Shown here in pieces: positions 40,170 through 48,948 of a stretch of 64,000 nucleotides of DNA. The DNA is taken from NCBI GenBank assembly GCA_963735465.1, contig CAVTLA010000001.1, forward strand, positions 1,674,001 to 1,738,000. Direction: 5' to 3'. Origin of the DNA: DASZHJ01 sp963735465 (GTDB lineage: Bacteria > Pseudomonadota > Alphaproteobacteria > ATCC43930 > CGMCC-115725). Under the pieces are notes generated by a model. It ran no database searches. It saw only the letters and a program-made list of their open reading frames with translations, and was not told the DNA's origin. A program made the translations under genes and the position numbers. The stretch's first letter is position 1, and each line of letters begins with the position of its first letter.

Positions 40170-40361
40170 CTATTCGTTGGCCTGACGCTGTTCGCCGCTC
40201 TGGCGCTGTCGCCGCTGCATGAGAGGACGGGTGACAGCAGACAAGTCGCGCCAGCGCGTCGCCAGATGCAGCAGCATCTCGCGGGAGACAGCCGACGTGG
40301 CGATCGCGGCAAGCCGCTCACATTTGGCGGCGCGATCCAGATATTCTTGGAGGCCGGACAC
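40170..40361 (-). CDS. Small conserved hypothetical protein
   Basis: 63 residues containing LQEYLDRAAKCERLAAIATS, a helical pattern seen in many short Bradyrhizobium-type proteins. A GTG start at 40359-40361 is chosen because AGAGGGA lies 7 bp upstream. A TTG farther upstream (40377-40379) is the alternative. No membrane segment. A 14-bp perfect palindrome lies 83 bp upstream of the start. Confidence 0.5.
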   Translation of the reverse strand: MSGLQEYLDRAAKCERLAAIATSAVSREMLLHLATRWRDLSAVTRPLMQRRQRQSGEQRQANE

Positions 40362-40444
40362 GGTCTGTCCCTCTCTCAAACTGAGCGGGAGCGCCCTTGC
40401 GTGTCTCTCAGCCGTCGATGCTCTGAGGCCGGCAATCGTCGACG

Positions 40445-40458
40445 GTACGATATCGTAC
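40445..40458. promoter_or_regulatory. Perfect 14-bp palindrome, possible operator
   Basis: GTACGATATCGTAC reads the same on both strands. It lies between the small gene (minus) and the 3' end of the Crp/Fnr gene, upstream of the former. A site this perfect in GC-rich DNA suggests a dimeric regulator, which is not identified. Confidence 0.35.
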
Positions 40459-40553
40459 GCTTAGGGAGGGCCCGGCGCCAGCCGCCGACCTCCGAATAAT
40501 TCGGCTGCCTCGTTATAGCCACAGCTTGCGTGGCTCCCGGGCTCTCGCCGGCG

Positions 40554-41270
40554 CTATGGCAGCAGGCGCGCGAATTCCTGCTTCACCGTGCGGTAGCACT
40601 CGCAGGCGGCGGCCTCCAGGCCCTTGCGGTCGCGGATGACGATGCGGCCGTGGCTGTTGGAGATGACCCCGGCTGCCTTGAGGGTGCCGACCGCGGTGGT
40701 GACCCCGGCCCGGCGGCGCGCCAGCATCATGGCGAGGAATTCGTGGCTGAGGAGGAGCTCGTCACCCTCGACGCAGTCATGGGCCATCAGCATCCAGCGT
40801 GCCAGACGCTGCTCCAGAGTGTGCCGGCCGTTGCAGGCCACGGACTGGGAGATCTGGGCGAAGAAGGCCTGGACGTAGCGCAGCAGCAACGCCTTCAGCT
40901 CCGGGCTGCGGTCCAGCTCGGCGCGCAGGACGTCGGCCGGCAACCGCAGGGCGGCGCCGGGCAGCTGCACCATGGCCTCGCAGGGCATGACACTGGTCCC
41001 GAGCACGATGGGAACCCCCGCCATCCCCTCCCTGCCGACGATGCCCACCTCGATCTCGACACCATCCTCGAGCTGTCGGACCAGGGAGATCATGCCGTCT
41101 ACGGGGAAATAGACCTGCTCGATCGCCACCCCCGCTTTCATCAGGGTCTGCCGGTGAGCCAGGTCCACGTGCTTGAAGTGCGGCCGCAACCGCTCGAGAT
41201 CCTCGGGCCGCATCGCCGCCAAAAGGCGGTTGCGCGACTCAAGCGTGAGGTCGTGGGGCCGGTCCAACAT
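40554..41270 (-). CDS. Crp/Fnr-family transcriptional regulator
   Basis: 238-residue protein with an N-terminal cyclic-nucleotide-type beta-roll (LMKAGVAIEQVYFPVDGMIS, VEIEVGIVGREGMAGVP) and a C-terminal winged helix (LSHEFLAMMLARRRAGVTTAVGTLKAAGVIS). It lacks the Fnr N-terminal cysteines, and the recognition helix is not that of Crp. This subgroup is very numerous in Bradyrhizobium-type genomes. The start ATG at 41268-41270 has GGAGAG 4-9 bp upstream and is preferred over a longer form. It is divergent from the small gene at 41526. Confidence 0.88.
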   Translation of the reverse strand: MLDRPHDLTLESRNRLLAAMRPEDLERLRPHFKHVDLAHRQTLMKAGVAIEQVYFPVDGMISLVRQLEDGVEIEVGIVGREGMAGVPIVLGTSVMPCEAMVQLPGAALRLPADVLRAELDRSPELKALLLRYVQAFFAQISQSVACNGRHTLEQRLARWMLMAHDCVEGDELLLSHEFLAMMLARRRAGVTTAVGTLKAAGVISNSHGRIVIRDRKGLEAAACECYRTVKQEFARLLP

Positions 41271-41361
41271 GTGCTCTCCGCCGCGAAACGGGCAAGAGCA
41301 CACCCCTCTCCCAAGCGCTCGCACCCGAAGGTTTATTGCGAGCGATGGTTGAGACGTGGGT

Positions 41362-41389
41362 ATCGCCTATCGAACAAACAACAGGCGAT
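41362..41389. repeat. Inverted repeat in divergent promoter region
   Basis: ATCGCCT (41362-41368) and AGGCGAT (41383-41389) are perfect inverted arms around a 14-bp AT-richer spacer. They lie about 90 bp upstream of the Crp/Fnr gene and could be an operator or a leader hairpin. Confidence 0.3.
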
Positions 41390-41525
41390 TTTCCCCTACC
41401 TACCCCAATTGGTCCGCACTCTCTCCGTCCAGCCGCGGGCAAGTCGGTACGACAGCGTACAACATACTGTAAATATTGCGATTATCTTGGGTAGCACAAC
41501 ATGACATCGACTCTCGGAACGCAAC

Positions 41526-41795
41526 ATGGATCAGCCCGAGAAGTGGTACATCGTTTATGGCAGAGGGGCGGCTTCCCCGTTCCGGAGCAGTCTGGGATCG
41601 GATACCCAGTGGTTGTTCCTGCTCTGCGACACCGAGGACGAGGCCTTGAACCTGTCGTGCCGCCTGCTCGCGGAGGCGCACGTCGTCCGAGAGATCGGCA
41701 GGCTGCGGCAGGACGAGCTGAATAGGACCAGGGACGCCGCCGAGATCGTTGGTCATTGCGCCTGCCGGGCTTCCACCGGCACCTTCCTCGCCTAG
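41526..41795 (+). CDS. Hypothetical protein
   Basis: 89 residues beginning MDQPEKWYIVYGRGAASPFR, with a segment WLFLLCDTEDEALNLSCRLL and a Cys-containing end (GHCACRAS). The codon pattern fits a coding sequence better than the overlapping minus-strand frame, but no clear ribosome binding site is seen. No family is recognised. Confidence 0.4.
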   Translation: MDQPEKWYIVYGRGAASPFRSSLGSDTQWLFLLCDTEDEALNLSCRLLAEAHVVREIGRLRQDELNRTRDAAEIVGHCACRASTGTFLA

Positions 41796-41881
41796 CCAAG
41801 CGGCAATGACCCGGGCATATGCAGGCACTCCGTCCTGGTTGCAGAAAGGTCGGATGCGGCCGTACCTATGCCTAGTTTTTG

Positions 41882-41896
41882 ATCACACCGGGTGAT
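41882..41896. promoter_or_regulatory. Inverted repeat upstream of glnB, possible NtrC-type site
   Basis: ATCAC and GTGAT arms around ACCGG form a perfect dyad about 95 bp upstream of the predicted glnB transcription start. Its position fits an enhancer for a sigma-54 activator, and the CAC...GTG core recalls NtrC sites, but the spacing is shorter than the enteric consensus. Confidence 0.35.
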
Positions 41897-41956
41897 AATT
41901 TGGGCTGGGAGGCTCCTGTACGGGTGGCACCTCGCCGACGGACGGGGCGGCGTCGC

Positions 41957-41971
41957 TGGCACGCCTTGTGC
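41957..41971 (+). promoter_or_regulatory. Sigma-54 (-24/-12) promoter of glnBA
   Basis: TGGCACGCCTTGTGC matches the sigma-54 consensus TGGCACG-N4-TTGC with one mismatch (G for the first T of TTGC) and exact spacing between the GG and GC pairs. The start would fall near 41983, giving a leader of about 60 nt before glnB. It fits known nitrogen-dependent control of glnBA in alphaproteobacteria. Confidence 0.75.
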
Positions 41972-42045
41972 TTAATGCTGGAAGACGCAGTTCACGCGCC
42001 CGGCTTTCGGGCCCAGGCGCCTCAAAACATGTGGCAGGGGATGCG

Positions 42046-42384
42046 ATGAAGAAGATTGAAGCCATCATCAAGCCCTTCAAGCTCGATGAGGTGAAGGAGG
42101 CGCTGCACGAGGTGGGCATCCAGGGCATCACCGTGACGGAAGCCAAGGGTTTCGGTCGCCAGAAGGGCCACACGGAGCTCTATCGCGGCGCTGAATACGT
42201 CGTCGACTTTCTGCCCAAGGTGAAAATCGAGGTCGTCATGGACGATGGGCTGGTGGAGCGCGCGGTGGAGGCGATCCAGCGGGCGGCCCATACCGGCCGC
42301 ATCGGCGACGGCAAGATCTTCGTCACCACCATCGACGAGGCGATCCGGATCCGCACCGGCGAGCGCGGCACGGACGCGATCTGA
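42046..42384 (+). CDS. glnB: Nitrogen regulatory protein PII
   Basis: Trimeric signal protein that reports 2-oxoglutarate and glutamine status and controls glutamine synthetase adenylylation and NtrB. The 112-residue product is of standard length. The T-loop contains the uridylylated Tyr51 (ELYRGAEYVVDF). The B-loop TGRIGDGKIFV and C-terminal IRTGERGTDAI are typical. It is followed 91 bp later by glnA on the same strand, the standard alphaproteobacterial glnBA operon. Confidence 0.97.
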   Translation: MKKIEAIIKPFKLDEVKEALHEVGIQGITVTEAKGFGRQKGHTELYRGAEYVVDFLPKVKIEVVMDDGLVERAVEAIQRAAHTGRIGDGKIFVTTIDEAIRIRTGERGTDAI

Positions 42385-42475
42385 CGGCCTGCAAGGGAAT
42401 TGACGGACGCGGCGGGTGCGGAGGCAGCCCGCCGCTTCCGGGTGAAGTCTTCATCTCAACAACGGGAAGCATACG

Positions 42476-43885
42476 ATGTCCGACATAAAAAAAGCGCTGG
42501 ATATGATCAAGGAGCACGACGTCAAGTACGTCGACTTCCGCTTCACCGATCCGCGCGGAAAGTGGCAGCACCTCGCCCATCACGTGAAGACCATCAGCGA
42601 GGATTTCCTCGCCGGCGGCGTGATGTTCGACGGCTCCTCGATCGCCGGCTGGAAGGCGATCAACGAGTTCGACATGGTGCTGATGCCGGACTGCGCCACC
42701 GCGGTGCTCGATCCCTTCGCCGCGCAGACCTCCCTCATCATTTTCTGCGACATCTACGAGCCCGGCACCGGCCAGCCCTATTCCCGCGACCCGCGCTCGG
42801 TCGCCAAGAAGGCGGAGAAGTACCTCGCCTCCACCGGCATCGGCGACACGGCGTTCTTCGGACCCGAGGCCGAGTTCTTCGTGTTCGACGATGTCCGCTA
42901 CAAGGTCGGCATGAACGGCGCCATGTACGAGGTGGACTCCGAGGAAGGCCCCTGGGTCAGCGACAAGAAGTTCCCCGACGGCAACACCGGCCATCGCCCG
43001 CCGATCAAGGGCGGCTACTTCCCGGTCCCGCCGGTGGACGGCGCGTCGGACCTCCGCGCCGAGATGCTCTCGGTGATGGCGGAGATGGGTCTCGACGTCG
43101 AGAAGCACCATCACGAGGTGGCGCCGGCGCAGCACGAGCTGGGCTTCGTCTTCAACACGCTGGTGCGCACCGCCGACAACATGCAGATCTATAAGTACTG
43201 CGTGCACAACGTCGCGCATCAGTACGGCAAGACCGCGACCTTCATGCCGAAGCCGATCAAGGGCGACAACGGCTCGGGCATGCACGTGCACCAGTCGATC
43301 TGGAAGGGCGAGAAGCCGCTCTTCGCGGGCTCAGGCTATGCCGATCTCTCCGACACCGCCCTCTACTACATCGGCGGCATCATCAAGCACGCGAAGGCGA
43401 TCAATGCCTTCACCAACCCGACCACCAACAGCTACAAGCGCCTCATTCCCGGCTTCGAGGCGCCGGTGCTGCTGGCGTATTCATCCCGCAACCGCTCGGC
43501 CTCCTGCCGCATCCCCTACGTCGCGAGCCCCAAGGGCAAGCGCGTCGAGGTGCGCTTCCCGGATCCGGCGGCGAACCCATACCTGGGCTACGCGGCGATG
43601 CTGATGGCGGGCCTCGACGGCATCCAGAACCGCATCCACCCCGGCGATCCCATGGACAAGAACCTCTACGATCTGCCGCCGGAAGAGCTCAAGGACGTGC
43701 CGACCGTGTGCGGCAGCCTGCGCGAGGCGGTGGAGAACCTGCGTGCCGACCACGCGTTCCTGACCAAGGGCGACGTCTTCGCCAAGGACCAGATCGAATC
43801 CTACATCGATCTCAAGTGGGAAGAGATCTACGCCTTCGAGCACACCCCGCACCCGATCGAGTTCCAGATGTACTACAGCGTCTGA
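42476..43885 (+). CDS. glnA: Glutamine synthetase type I
   Basis: ATP-dependent formation of glutamine from glutamate and ammonia. The 469-residue product has the GSI hallmarks: VMFDGSSIAGW, the metal-binding FFGPEAEFFVFD, KPIKGDNGSGMHVHQS, and the adenylylation site Tyr398 in KNLYDLPPEE. ACGGGAAG lies upstream of the ATG as a ribosome binding site. It is co-transcribed with glnB from the sigma-54 promoter and followed by a strong terminator. Confidence 0.98.
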   Translation: MSDIKKALDMIKEHDVKYVDFRFTDPRGKWQHLAHHVKTISEDFLAGGVMFDGSSIAGWKAINEFDMVLMPDCATAVLDPFAAQTSLIIFCDIYEPGTGQPYSRDPRSVAKKAEKYLASTGIGDTAFFGPEAEFFVFDDVRYKVGMNGAMYEVDSEEGPWVSDKKFPDGNTGHRPPIKGGYFPVPPVDGASDLRAEMLSVMAEMGLDVEKHHHEVAPAQHELGFVFNTLVRTADNMQIYKYCVHNVAHQYGKTATFMPKPIKGDNGSGMHVHQSIWKGEKPLFAGSGYADLSDTALYYIGGIIKHAKAINAFTNPTTNSYKRLIPGFEAPVLLAYSSRNRSASCRIPYVASPKGKRVEVRFPDPAANPYLGYAAMLMAGLDGIQNRIHPGDPMDKNLYDLPPEELKDVPTVCGSLREAVENLRADHAFLTKGDVFAKDQIESYIDLKWEEIYAFEHTPHPIEFQMYYSV

Positions 43886-43912
43886 CGCGACGACTTTCCT
43901 CCCAAACTGACG

Positions 43913-43947
43913 GCCCCCGCCGAGCCATCGGCGGGGGCTTTTTCTTT
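43913..43947 (+). terminator. Rho-independent terminator of glnA
   Basis: GCCCCCGCCGA (43913-43923) and TCGGCGGGGGC (43928-43938) form a perfect 11-bp stem with a 4-base loop, followed by TTTTTCTTT, 28 bp after the glnA stop. Confidence 0.95.
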
Positions 43948-43975
43948 GTGGGGAACGCTGCTTCACCCCTTATGT

Positions 43976-44056
43976 CGTCATGGCCGGGCTTGACCCGGCC
44001 ATCCACGAATCTTCGCTTTCAAGGCGTGGATGCCCGGCACAAGGCCGGGCATGACG
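43976..44056. repeat. Palindromic intergenic repeat, family B copy 2
   Basis: CGTCATGGCCGGGCTTGACC at the left and AAGGCCGGGCATGACG at the right form a long imperfect stem, with inner CCATCCACGAA / GGCGTGGATG. The left 20 bases are identical to those of the copy at 1612-1698. It lies between glnA and the beta-propeller gene. Confidence 0.8.
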
Positions 44057-44096
44057 AAGAAGGGTGAGGGAATGTCAGGTAGCTGTGGTCACACAC

Positions 44097-45603
44097 TCAC
44101 GGCGTGAACGCGTAGACCCTCCCGTCGCCGGCGACGAAGATCCTTCCGTCCGTCGCCATCACTGTCGCGAAGGCGTGCAGGCCCTGCATCGTCTCCGGCG
44201 CGCCGCCGCCGGTGAAGACGGGCTCGCCGGTGTCGCCGCGGAAGCCGTGCAGGCGGTTGTCGCCCTCCGCCCCCACCATCCAGACGATCGGGTTTGAGTC
44301 GTCGTCGCTGACGGTCACCGCCGGCGAGCCGCGGCCGTTCACCGCCGCGCACCAGGCGGTCGCGATCTTCGGCGCCGGATGCGCCTCGATCTTGAGGACG
44401 GTGAGGCCGGCGCTCGCCGTCCCGCCCGGGCAGGCGGCGCCGGCTCCCTCGAAGGCGACCAGACTCCCGTCATAGACGGGATAGACGGCGGGCGCGGTGC
44501 GCATGGCGCCGCGCGCCACGGTCTCCACCGCCAGGGCGCCGCCGAGGCCGCCGAGATTGGCGCGGTCCAGAAGATAGGCCTTGCCGTCCTTGCCCAGCGC
44601 CAGCACCACGCGGGTGATGCCGCTGGAATCCGCGACGTCGATGGGCAGCGGGTTGCTGCCGCCGAGATCCGCGTCGCGGTCGTCGAGGGCCTTCCAGTCC
44701 GTCGGCGCGAAGAAATCCTTGGGATCCGTGGACGGCTTCAAGTCGGTGCCCAGGCGGATCACTGCCTCGCCGTCGGACCAGCTCTGGGCGCCCTTGGTAT
44801 TGCCGGTGGCGACGAAGAGCGAGCGGCCGTCATAGGCGATGCCGCCCGGCGCCCAGATGCCGCCGCCGGCGGCCCGGCGTGCTCCAGGCGGTGACCGCGC
44901 CGGTGTCGTGGAGATCGACGCCCACGACCCAGCCGTGGTACTGGCCGCAATCGCCGAAATGGCCGCCATAGGGCACGAAGAGCTTCTGGTCCACGATGAC
45001 CAGCGCGCCGCGCTGGTTCTGGACCTTGGCATCGAAGCTCATGCCATGGGCCTTCAGCGTCGCGCCGACGTTGACGGGAAAGCCCGGCAGCACGGTGCCG
45101 TCCTGGATCGAGAGGCCGAACACCATGTGCTGCGGCCCCGTCCCGCCCTCGCCGTCCACCATGGCATCGAGATAGACCGTCTCCTCGACGCCATCGATCA
45201 CGGGCGTGCCGGTGATCCCGAGGGTGCTGATGTTGCCGCAGGGCAGCGCCGCCCGCGCCACCGGACGCCCCAAGGATTTCTGCCACGCCACCTTGCCGTC
45301 GTGGGCGTCGAGGGCATAGACGGTGTTCTCCTCGGTGGCGACGATCAGGAGCTTCCGGCTCGATCCCGGGAAGTGCCAGAACAGCGGCTGGGCATAGACA
45401 TGCCCCTCGATATGGCCATCGAAAGTGGGATCGAGGTGCAGGCCCTTCGCCCGCTCGTAGGTCAGGTGCGGGACGATGTAGATCCCGGCCCGGGCCGGCG
45501 TCCCGTGGTAACCCAGGATCGACTGCGCCAGCGCCGAGGCGCACCACAGCATCGTCGCACTACCGGCGAGTGCAAGCCGCAAGACCCGACCAACGTGCCG
45601 CAT
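44097..45603 (-). CDS. Exported PQQ-type beta-propeller protein, broken by one extra base
   Basis: Predicted secreted protein. Signal peptide MRHVGRVLRLALAGSATMLW with cleavage after ASALA. The rest shows repeated propeller blades of the PQQ/quinoprotein type (VYALDAHDGKVAWQKSLGR, HGWVVGVDLHDTGAVTAWST, NRLHGFRGDTGEPVFTGGG). The frame breaks after AWST. Removing one base near 44876 continues as RAAGGGIWAPGGIAYDGRSL and gives about 501 residues. No catalytic motif of PQQ dehydrogenases (tryptophan docking repeats or Cys-Cys) is evident, so it may be a structural or assembly protein, or a pseudo-enzyme. Confidence 0.72.
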
Positions 45604-45772
45604 TTCCAATCCTCGTTCCCTGACCGAAACCGGCGCTGACTTTAGCCTCCAGCCAGCCGCCGGGCGAGGCCGCGATCGCACGACCCCGTTCACGAATACC
45701 CCATTGCCTTCTCCGCCCGGCGAAACCACCCTGTCGCCTTCGCTTCGCACCTGACCCAAGGAGATGCCAGCC

Positions 45773-46501
45773 GTGAGTGCATCGGCCCACGCCCCGAAAG
45801 CCGCCCGGGAGCTCATCGAGGAAGTCGTCGCCGGCAACCGGATCCTGTTCCAGCAGAACATCGTCGACGCCTTCGGCCACCTCAGCGTCCGCCACGACCA
45901 GGACCCGTCGAAATACATCATGGCGCGCCACCTGGCGCCGGGGCTGGTGACCGCCGATGACCTCGTGACCTTCGATCTCGACAGCAATCCCGTCGGCGAC
46001 ACGAGCCAGCGCTATTACAGCGAGCGCTTCATCCACGGCGAGATCTACAAGGCGCGGCCGGAGGTGGTGGCGGTGGTGCATTGCCACGCGCCGGAGCTCA
46101 TTCCCTTCGGCGTCACCAAGGCGCCGCTCCGGCCGATCTATCACATGAGCGGATTTCTCGGCGCCGGCGTCGCCCGCTTCGAGATCCGCGACACCGGCGG
46201 CATGACCGACATGCTCGTGCGCACGCCGGCGCTCGGCCACGCTCTGGCGCAGTCCCTCGGCGACAAGCCCATGGTGCTGATGCGCGGCCACGGCGCCACC
46301 ATGGTGGGCGCCACGATCAAGCAGGTGGTCTATCGCGCGATCTACGCGGCGCGGAACGCCGGCCTGCAGATGGAGGCGCTGCGCCTGGGCGACGTCACCT
46401 ATCTCGAGAGCGAGGAAGCCGCCAAGGCCGCCGCCACCAACGACAAGGCGATGGAGCGCGCCTGGGGGCTCTGGGAGCGCGAGGCGATGGGCGGGCGGTG
46501 A
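45773..46501 (+). CDS. Class II aldolase/adducin family protein
   Basis: 242-residue cytoplasmic protein with the class II aldolase fold: zinc-binding histidines in HCHAPELIPFG and MRGHGATMVG, and the N-terminal VDAFGHLSVRHDQDP. Members include fuculose-phosphate and ribulose-phosphate aldolases and decarboxylases, so the exact substrate cannot be named. GTG at 45773 is preferred as start because AAGGAG lies 9 bp upstream. The ATG at 45764 directly abuts that ribosome binding site. It ends 3 bp before a convergent gene. Confidence 0.82.
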   Translation: MSASAHAPKAARELIEEVVAGNRILFQQNIVDAFGHLSVRHDQDPSKYIMARHLAPGLVTADDLVTFDLDSNPVGDTSQRYYSERFIHGEIYKARPEVVAVVHCHAPELIPFGVTKAPLRPIYHMSGFLGAGVARFEIRDTGGMTDMLVRTPALGHALAQSLGDKPMVLMRGHGATMVGATIKQVVYRAIYAARNAGLQMEALRLGDVTYLESEEAAKAAATNDKAMERAWGLWEREAMGGR

Positions 46502-46504
46502 AAC

Positions 46505-47179
46505 CTATGCCCGCACGAGACGGATGACATCCGCCTCCGCGGCCGCATCGGCCGGCGTGTCCTCCGCTTGTGACGCCGGCTGATCCTCGCGCCGGCTGGC
46601 GCTCGACCCGAGCAGCCGGTCGATCGGGATGCCGCCGGCAAGGGTGATCTCGCCGGGAAATTCCAGCTCCCGGGTCTTGCGCTCGAAGACGGAAACGCCT
46701 TCGCAGCTCACCGTGCCGCCGCCCCGGCAGGAGGCGAGCCGCAGCGATTTGATGGTGGCGTCCTCGATCCGCAGGATCACGCCCTGCAGCTCGAGCTCCA
46801 GCTTGAGCTCGAACCCGACCCGCAGCGGCGGCCGTGCCCCGATCGCCACTTCGAGATAGGGTGCGAATGCCGCCTCGATGCTGTGGTCCGCCATCGGCAG
46901 GCTGATCGCCTCGTCGGCGGTGTGCTTGGCCGGGTCGGCGCAATCGCGCAGCTCGCCATAGTCGCGCCAGGCACCGGCGAGGACGTCGCCCAAACCGATG
47001 TCGAACATCGCCTCGACCTTGCCGGCGAGGCCGGCGGCGACGGACGCCCAATCGAGCTTCGGCATGCCCACGAGACCGGTCTTGAGCGCCGCGGTCGCGG
47101 CGCCGACGCAGGCCGCGATCGCGGCCGACGGCGCCTCGCCGAGCAGCACCGCTTTGAGGCTGATCCCGTGATCTGACAT
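46505..47179 (-). CDS. Hypothetical protein, operon partner of PASTA protein
   Basis: 224 residues without a signal peptide or membrane helix. The N-terminal half is helical (LKAVLLGEAPSAAIAACVGA); the middle is beta-rich (PYLEVAIGARPPLRVGFELK, LELELQGVILRIEDATIKSL); and the C-terminal tail is acidic, Ala-rich and probably disordered. Two cysteines (RLASCRGGGTVSCEG) could form a metal or disulfide site. It lies 23 bp downstream of the PASTA gene, so the two are probably co-transcribed. No family is recognised. Confidence 0.55.
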   Translation of the reverse strand: MSDHGISLKAVLLGEAPSAAIAACVGAATAALKTGLVGMPKLDWASVAAGLAGKVEAMFDIGLGDVLAGAWRDYGELRDCADPAKHTADEAISLPMADHSIEAAFAPYLEVAIGARPPLRVGFELKLELELQGVILRIEDATIKSLRLASCRGGGTVSCEGVSVFERKTRELEFPGEITLAGGIPIDRLLGSSASRREDQPASQAEDTPADAAAEADVIRLVRA

Positions 47180-47202
47180 GGGCGTCCTCTCCAATTGATG
47201 AT

Positions 47203-48870
47203 CTAGGCGGCGCGACGCAGGCGCGTGACCGGCGCCGAGGTGCGCAGGCGGACGGAGACGAGCGGCGCGGTCGGACGCGGTCCCGTCATGACGATGCGCT
47301 GACGGCCGGTGTCGCGCACCAGGGCGACCCGGACCGGCTGCGGACGATGGTGCCGTTGCCACTGCCGCTTCGCCGTCTCGGCACCGAGTGCCAGAAGCAG
47401 CAGCGCGGCGACGACGAGGGCGACCGGCCGCCAGATCGGCGCGGCCGGCGGCACGACGTCCGCCGGAGCGGATGCGGGCGCCGCGGCGACCGGTGCCGGC
47501 GGAGGCGTTGGCGGTGGCGATTGCGCGGCGGGTGGTGCCGGCGGCGGATCCGGCAGGCGCGCCGGTACCGGTGCGCCGGTGGCGGTGCCGGCAATCGGCA
47601 CCGTTGCCACGGAGGGCGGCGGTGGTGCGGCGGGCGGAGCGCCTGCGGGCAGGCTCGGCGTACCGGCGGCGCTGCCGCCCACGGCGGGCGGCGCGGTGGC
47701 GCCTGCAGGTGGCCGCGGCGGCGCCACCGCGATTGTGACGATGACGTCCAGCCCCGGCGGGACCGCGATCCCAGCGCGCGGGCTCTGCTCGACGATCTCC
47801 TCGCGGCCGCCCTCGACCGATTGGCGCCGCGGCGGTCCCAGGCGGAGCCGCGCCGCCCGCACCAGCGTCTCCGCCTCGCCGTAGGAGCGGCCGATCAGAT
47901 CCGGAACCCTCGTCGGCGGCGGCGGCAGCGCGATCCTGGCGCTGACCACGGACTGCAGCGGCACGCGCCTCCCGGCCGGCGGGTCCTGGCCGGCGACGAC
48001 GGCGTCATCGGACGCCGACCGCAGATTTTCGGGAAGCGCCAGTGTCAGCCTCGCCTGCGCGACCAGGCGCCGGGCATCGGCGAGGCGCTGATTGACGATG
48101 TCGGGGACCACGGCGAGGGGCGCGGCCAGTCTGACGGTGACGGCGGTCCGCGCGGGAACCCGCGTTCCCGCAGCGGGACTTTGCGCCGAGACGATCGCGG
48201 CCGGATCCGTGGTCGCCGCCGGCGGCAAGGCCAGCTGCAGGTAGGCCTCGCGCACGGCGATCTGCGCCCGCGCCACCGGGAGACCGACGACATCGGGCAC
48301 CGTGGCGAGAGCCTGCTGCACCATGACGGCGATCGCCGAGCGGGGCTGCACCGGCGAGCCCGGCGCCGGCTCCTGCCGGGCGACCGTCGCACCATCGCCG
48401 GCCTGCGCCTGATTTCGGACCGAGAGGCCGAGGCCCATCCGCTGGACGATCGCCTCGGCTTCCGCGAGCGAATGCCCGACCAGGTTGGGGGCCGCGAGCG
48501 GCTTCGGCGCCGGCGTCGCCAGCGTGATGCTGACGCGCGACCCCGGCGCCACCGCCGTGCCGGAGGCCGGCCGCTGGGAGGCGATGCGCCCCGACGGCAT
48601 CGTCGCCGTAGTCGGCGGCAAGGCCAGCACGAGGCGCGCTTCGCGCAGCAGGCGCTCGGCCTCGGCGACGGAGAGGCCGACGAGCTCAGGCACGCGCACG
48701 GCCTGCGGGCTCGGCGGCACGTAGCGGTATTGATATTGCTGCTGGGCCGTCAGGATGCCGGGAGCGCCGGCGCGCTCCTGGGCGAGGGCAACGGACGAAA
48801 GCACGAGCGCCGTGAGCGCCACCAGCGCGGCGCCGGCGATCGCCCTCCACGATAGCGCGCGACGGTACAT
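47203..48870 (-). CDS. Secreted protein with five PASTA domains and C-terminal anchor
   Basis: 555 residues. Signal peptide (MYRRALSWRAIAGAALVALT, ending near ALAQ), five consecutive PASTA domains at about 58-118, 125-185, 189-249, 253-315 and 320-382 (each starting VPxLVG-like, e.g. VRVPELVGLSVAEAERLL and ATVPDVVGLPVARAQ), a Pro/Ala-rich stretch (384-478), a single membrane helix (480-497) and a basic tail. PASTA domains bind peptidoglycan or beta-lactam-like ligands and usually belong to Gram-positive kinases or PBPs; here there is no kinase or transpeptidase. The ATG at 48868 has GGAG 6 bp upstream. A longer form from 48888 is also possible. Confidence 0.7.
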   Translation of the reverse strand: MYRRALSWRAIAGAALVALTALVLSSVALAQERAGAPGILTAQQQYQYRYVPPSPQAVRVPELVGLSVAEAERLLREARLVLALPPTTATMPSGRIASQRPASGTAVAPGSRVSITLATPAPKPLAAPNLVGHSLAEAEAIVQRMGLGLSVRNQAQAGDGATVARQEPAPGSPVQPRSAIAVMVQQALATVPDVVGLPVARAQIAVREAYLQLALPPAATTDPAAIVSAQSPAAGTRVPARTAVTVRLAAPLAVVPDIVNQRLADARRLVAQARLTLALPENLRSASDDAVVAGQDPPAGRRVPLQSVVSARIALPPPPTRVPDLIGRSYGEAETLVRAARLRLGPPRRQSVEGGREEIVEQSPRAGIAVPPGLDVIVTIAVAPPRPPAGATAPPAVGGSAAGTPSLPAGAPPAAPPPPSVATVPIAGTATGAPVPARLPDPPPAPPAAQSPPPTPPPAPVAAAPASAPADVVPPAAPIWRPVALVVAALLLLALGAETAKRQWQRHHRPQPVRVALVRDTGRQRIVMTGPRPTAPLVSVRLRTSAPVTRLRRAA

Positions 48871-48948
48871 CCCGGACTCCGACATCATCCCCGCGAAGCT
48901 CGGAAGGTGCTTGTAGGTGACTTGTACGGCGTTGCGGCCCGGAGGGGT

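Noticed and set aside
45764..45772. ATG start for the class II aldolase gene
   Set aside because: The AAGGAG ribosome binding site ends immediately before this ATG; the GTG nine bases later has the correct spacing.
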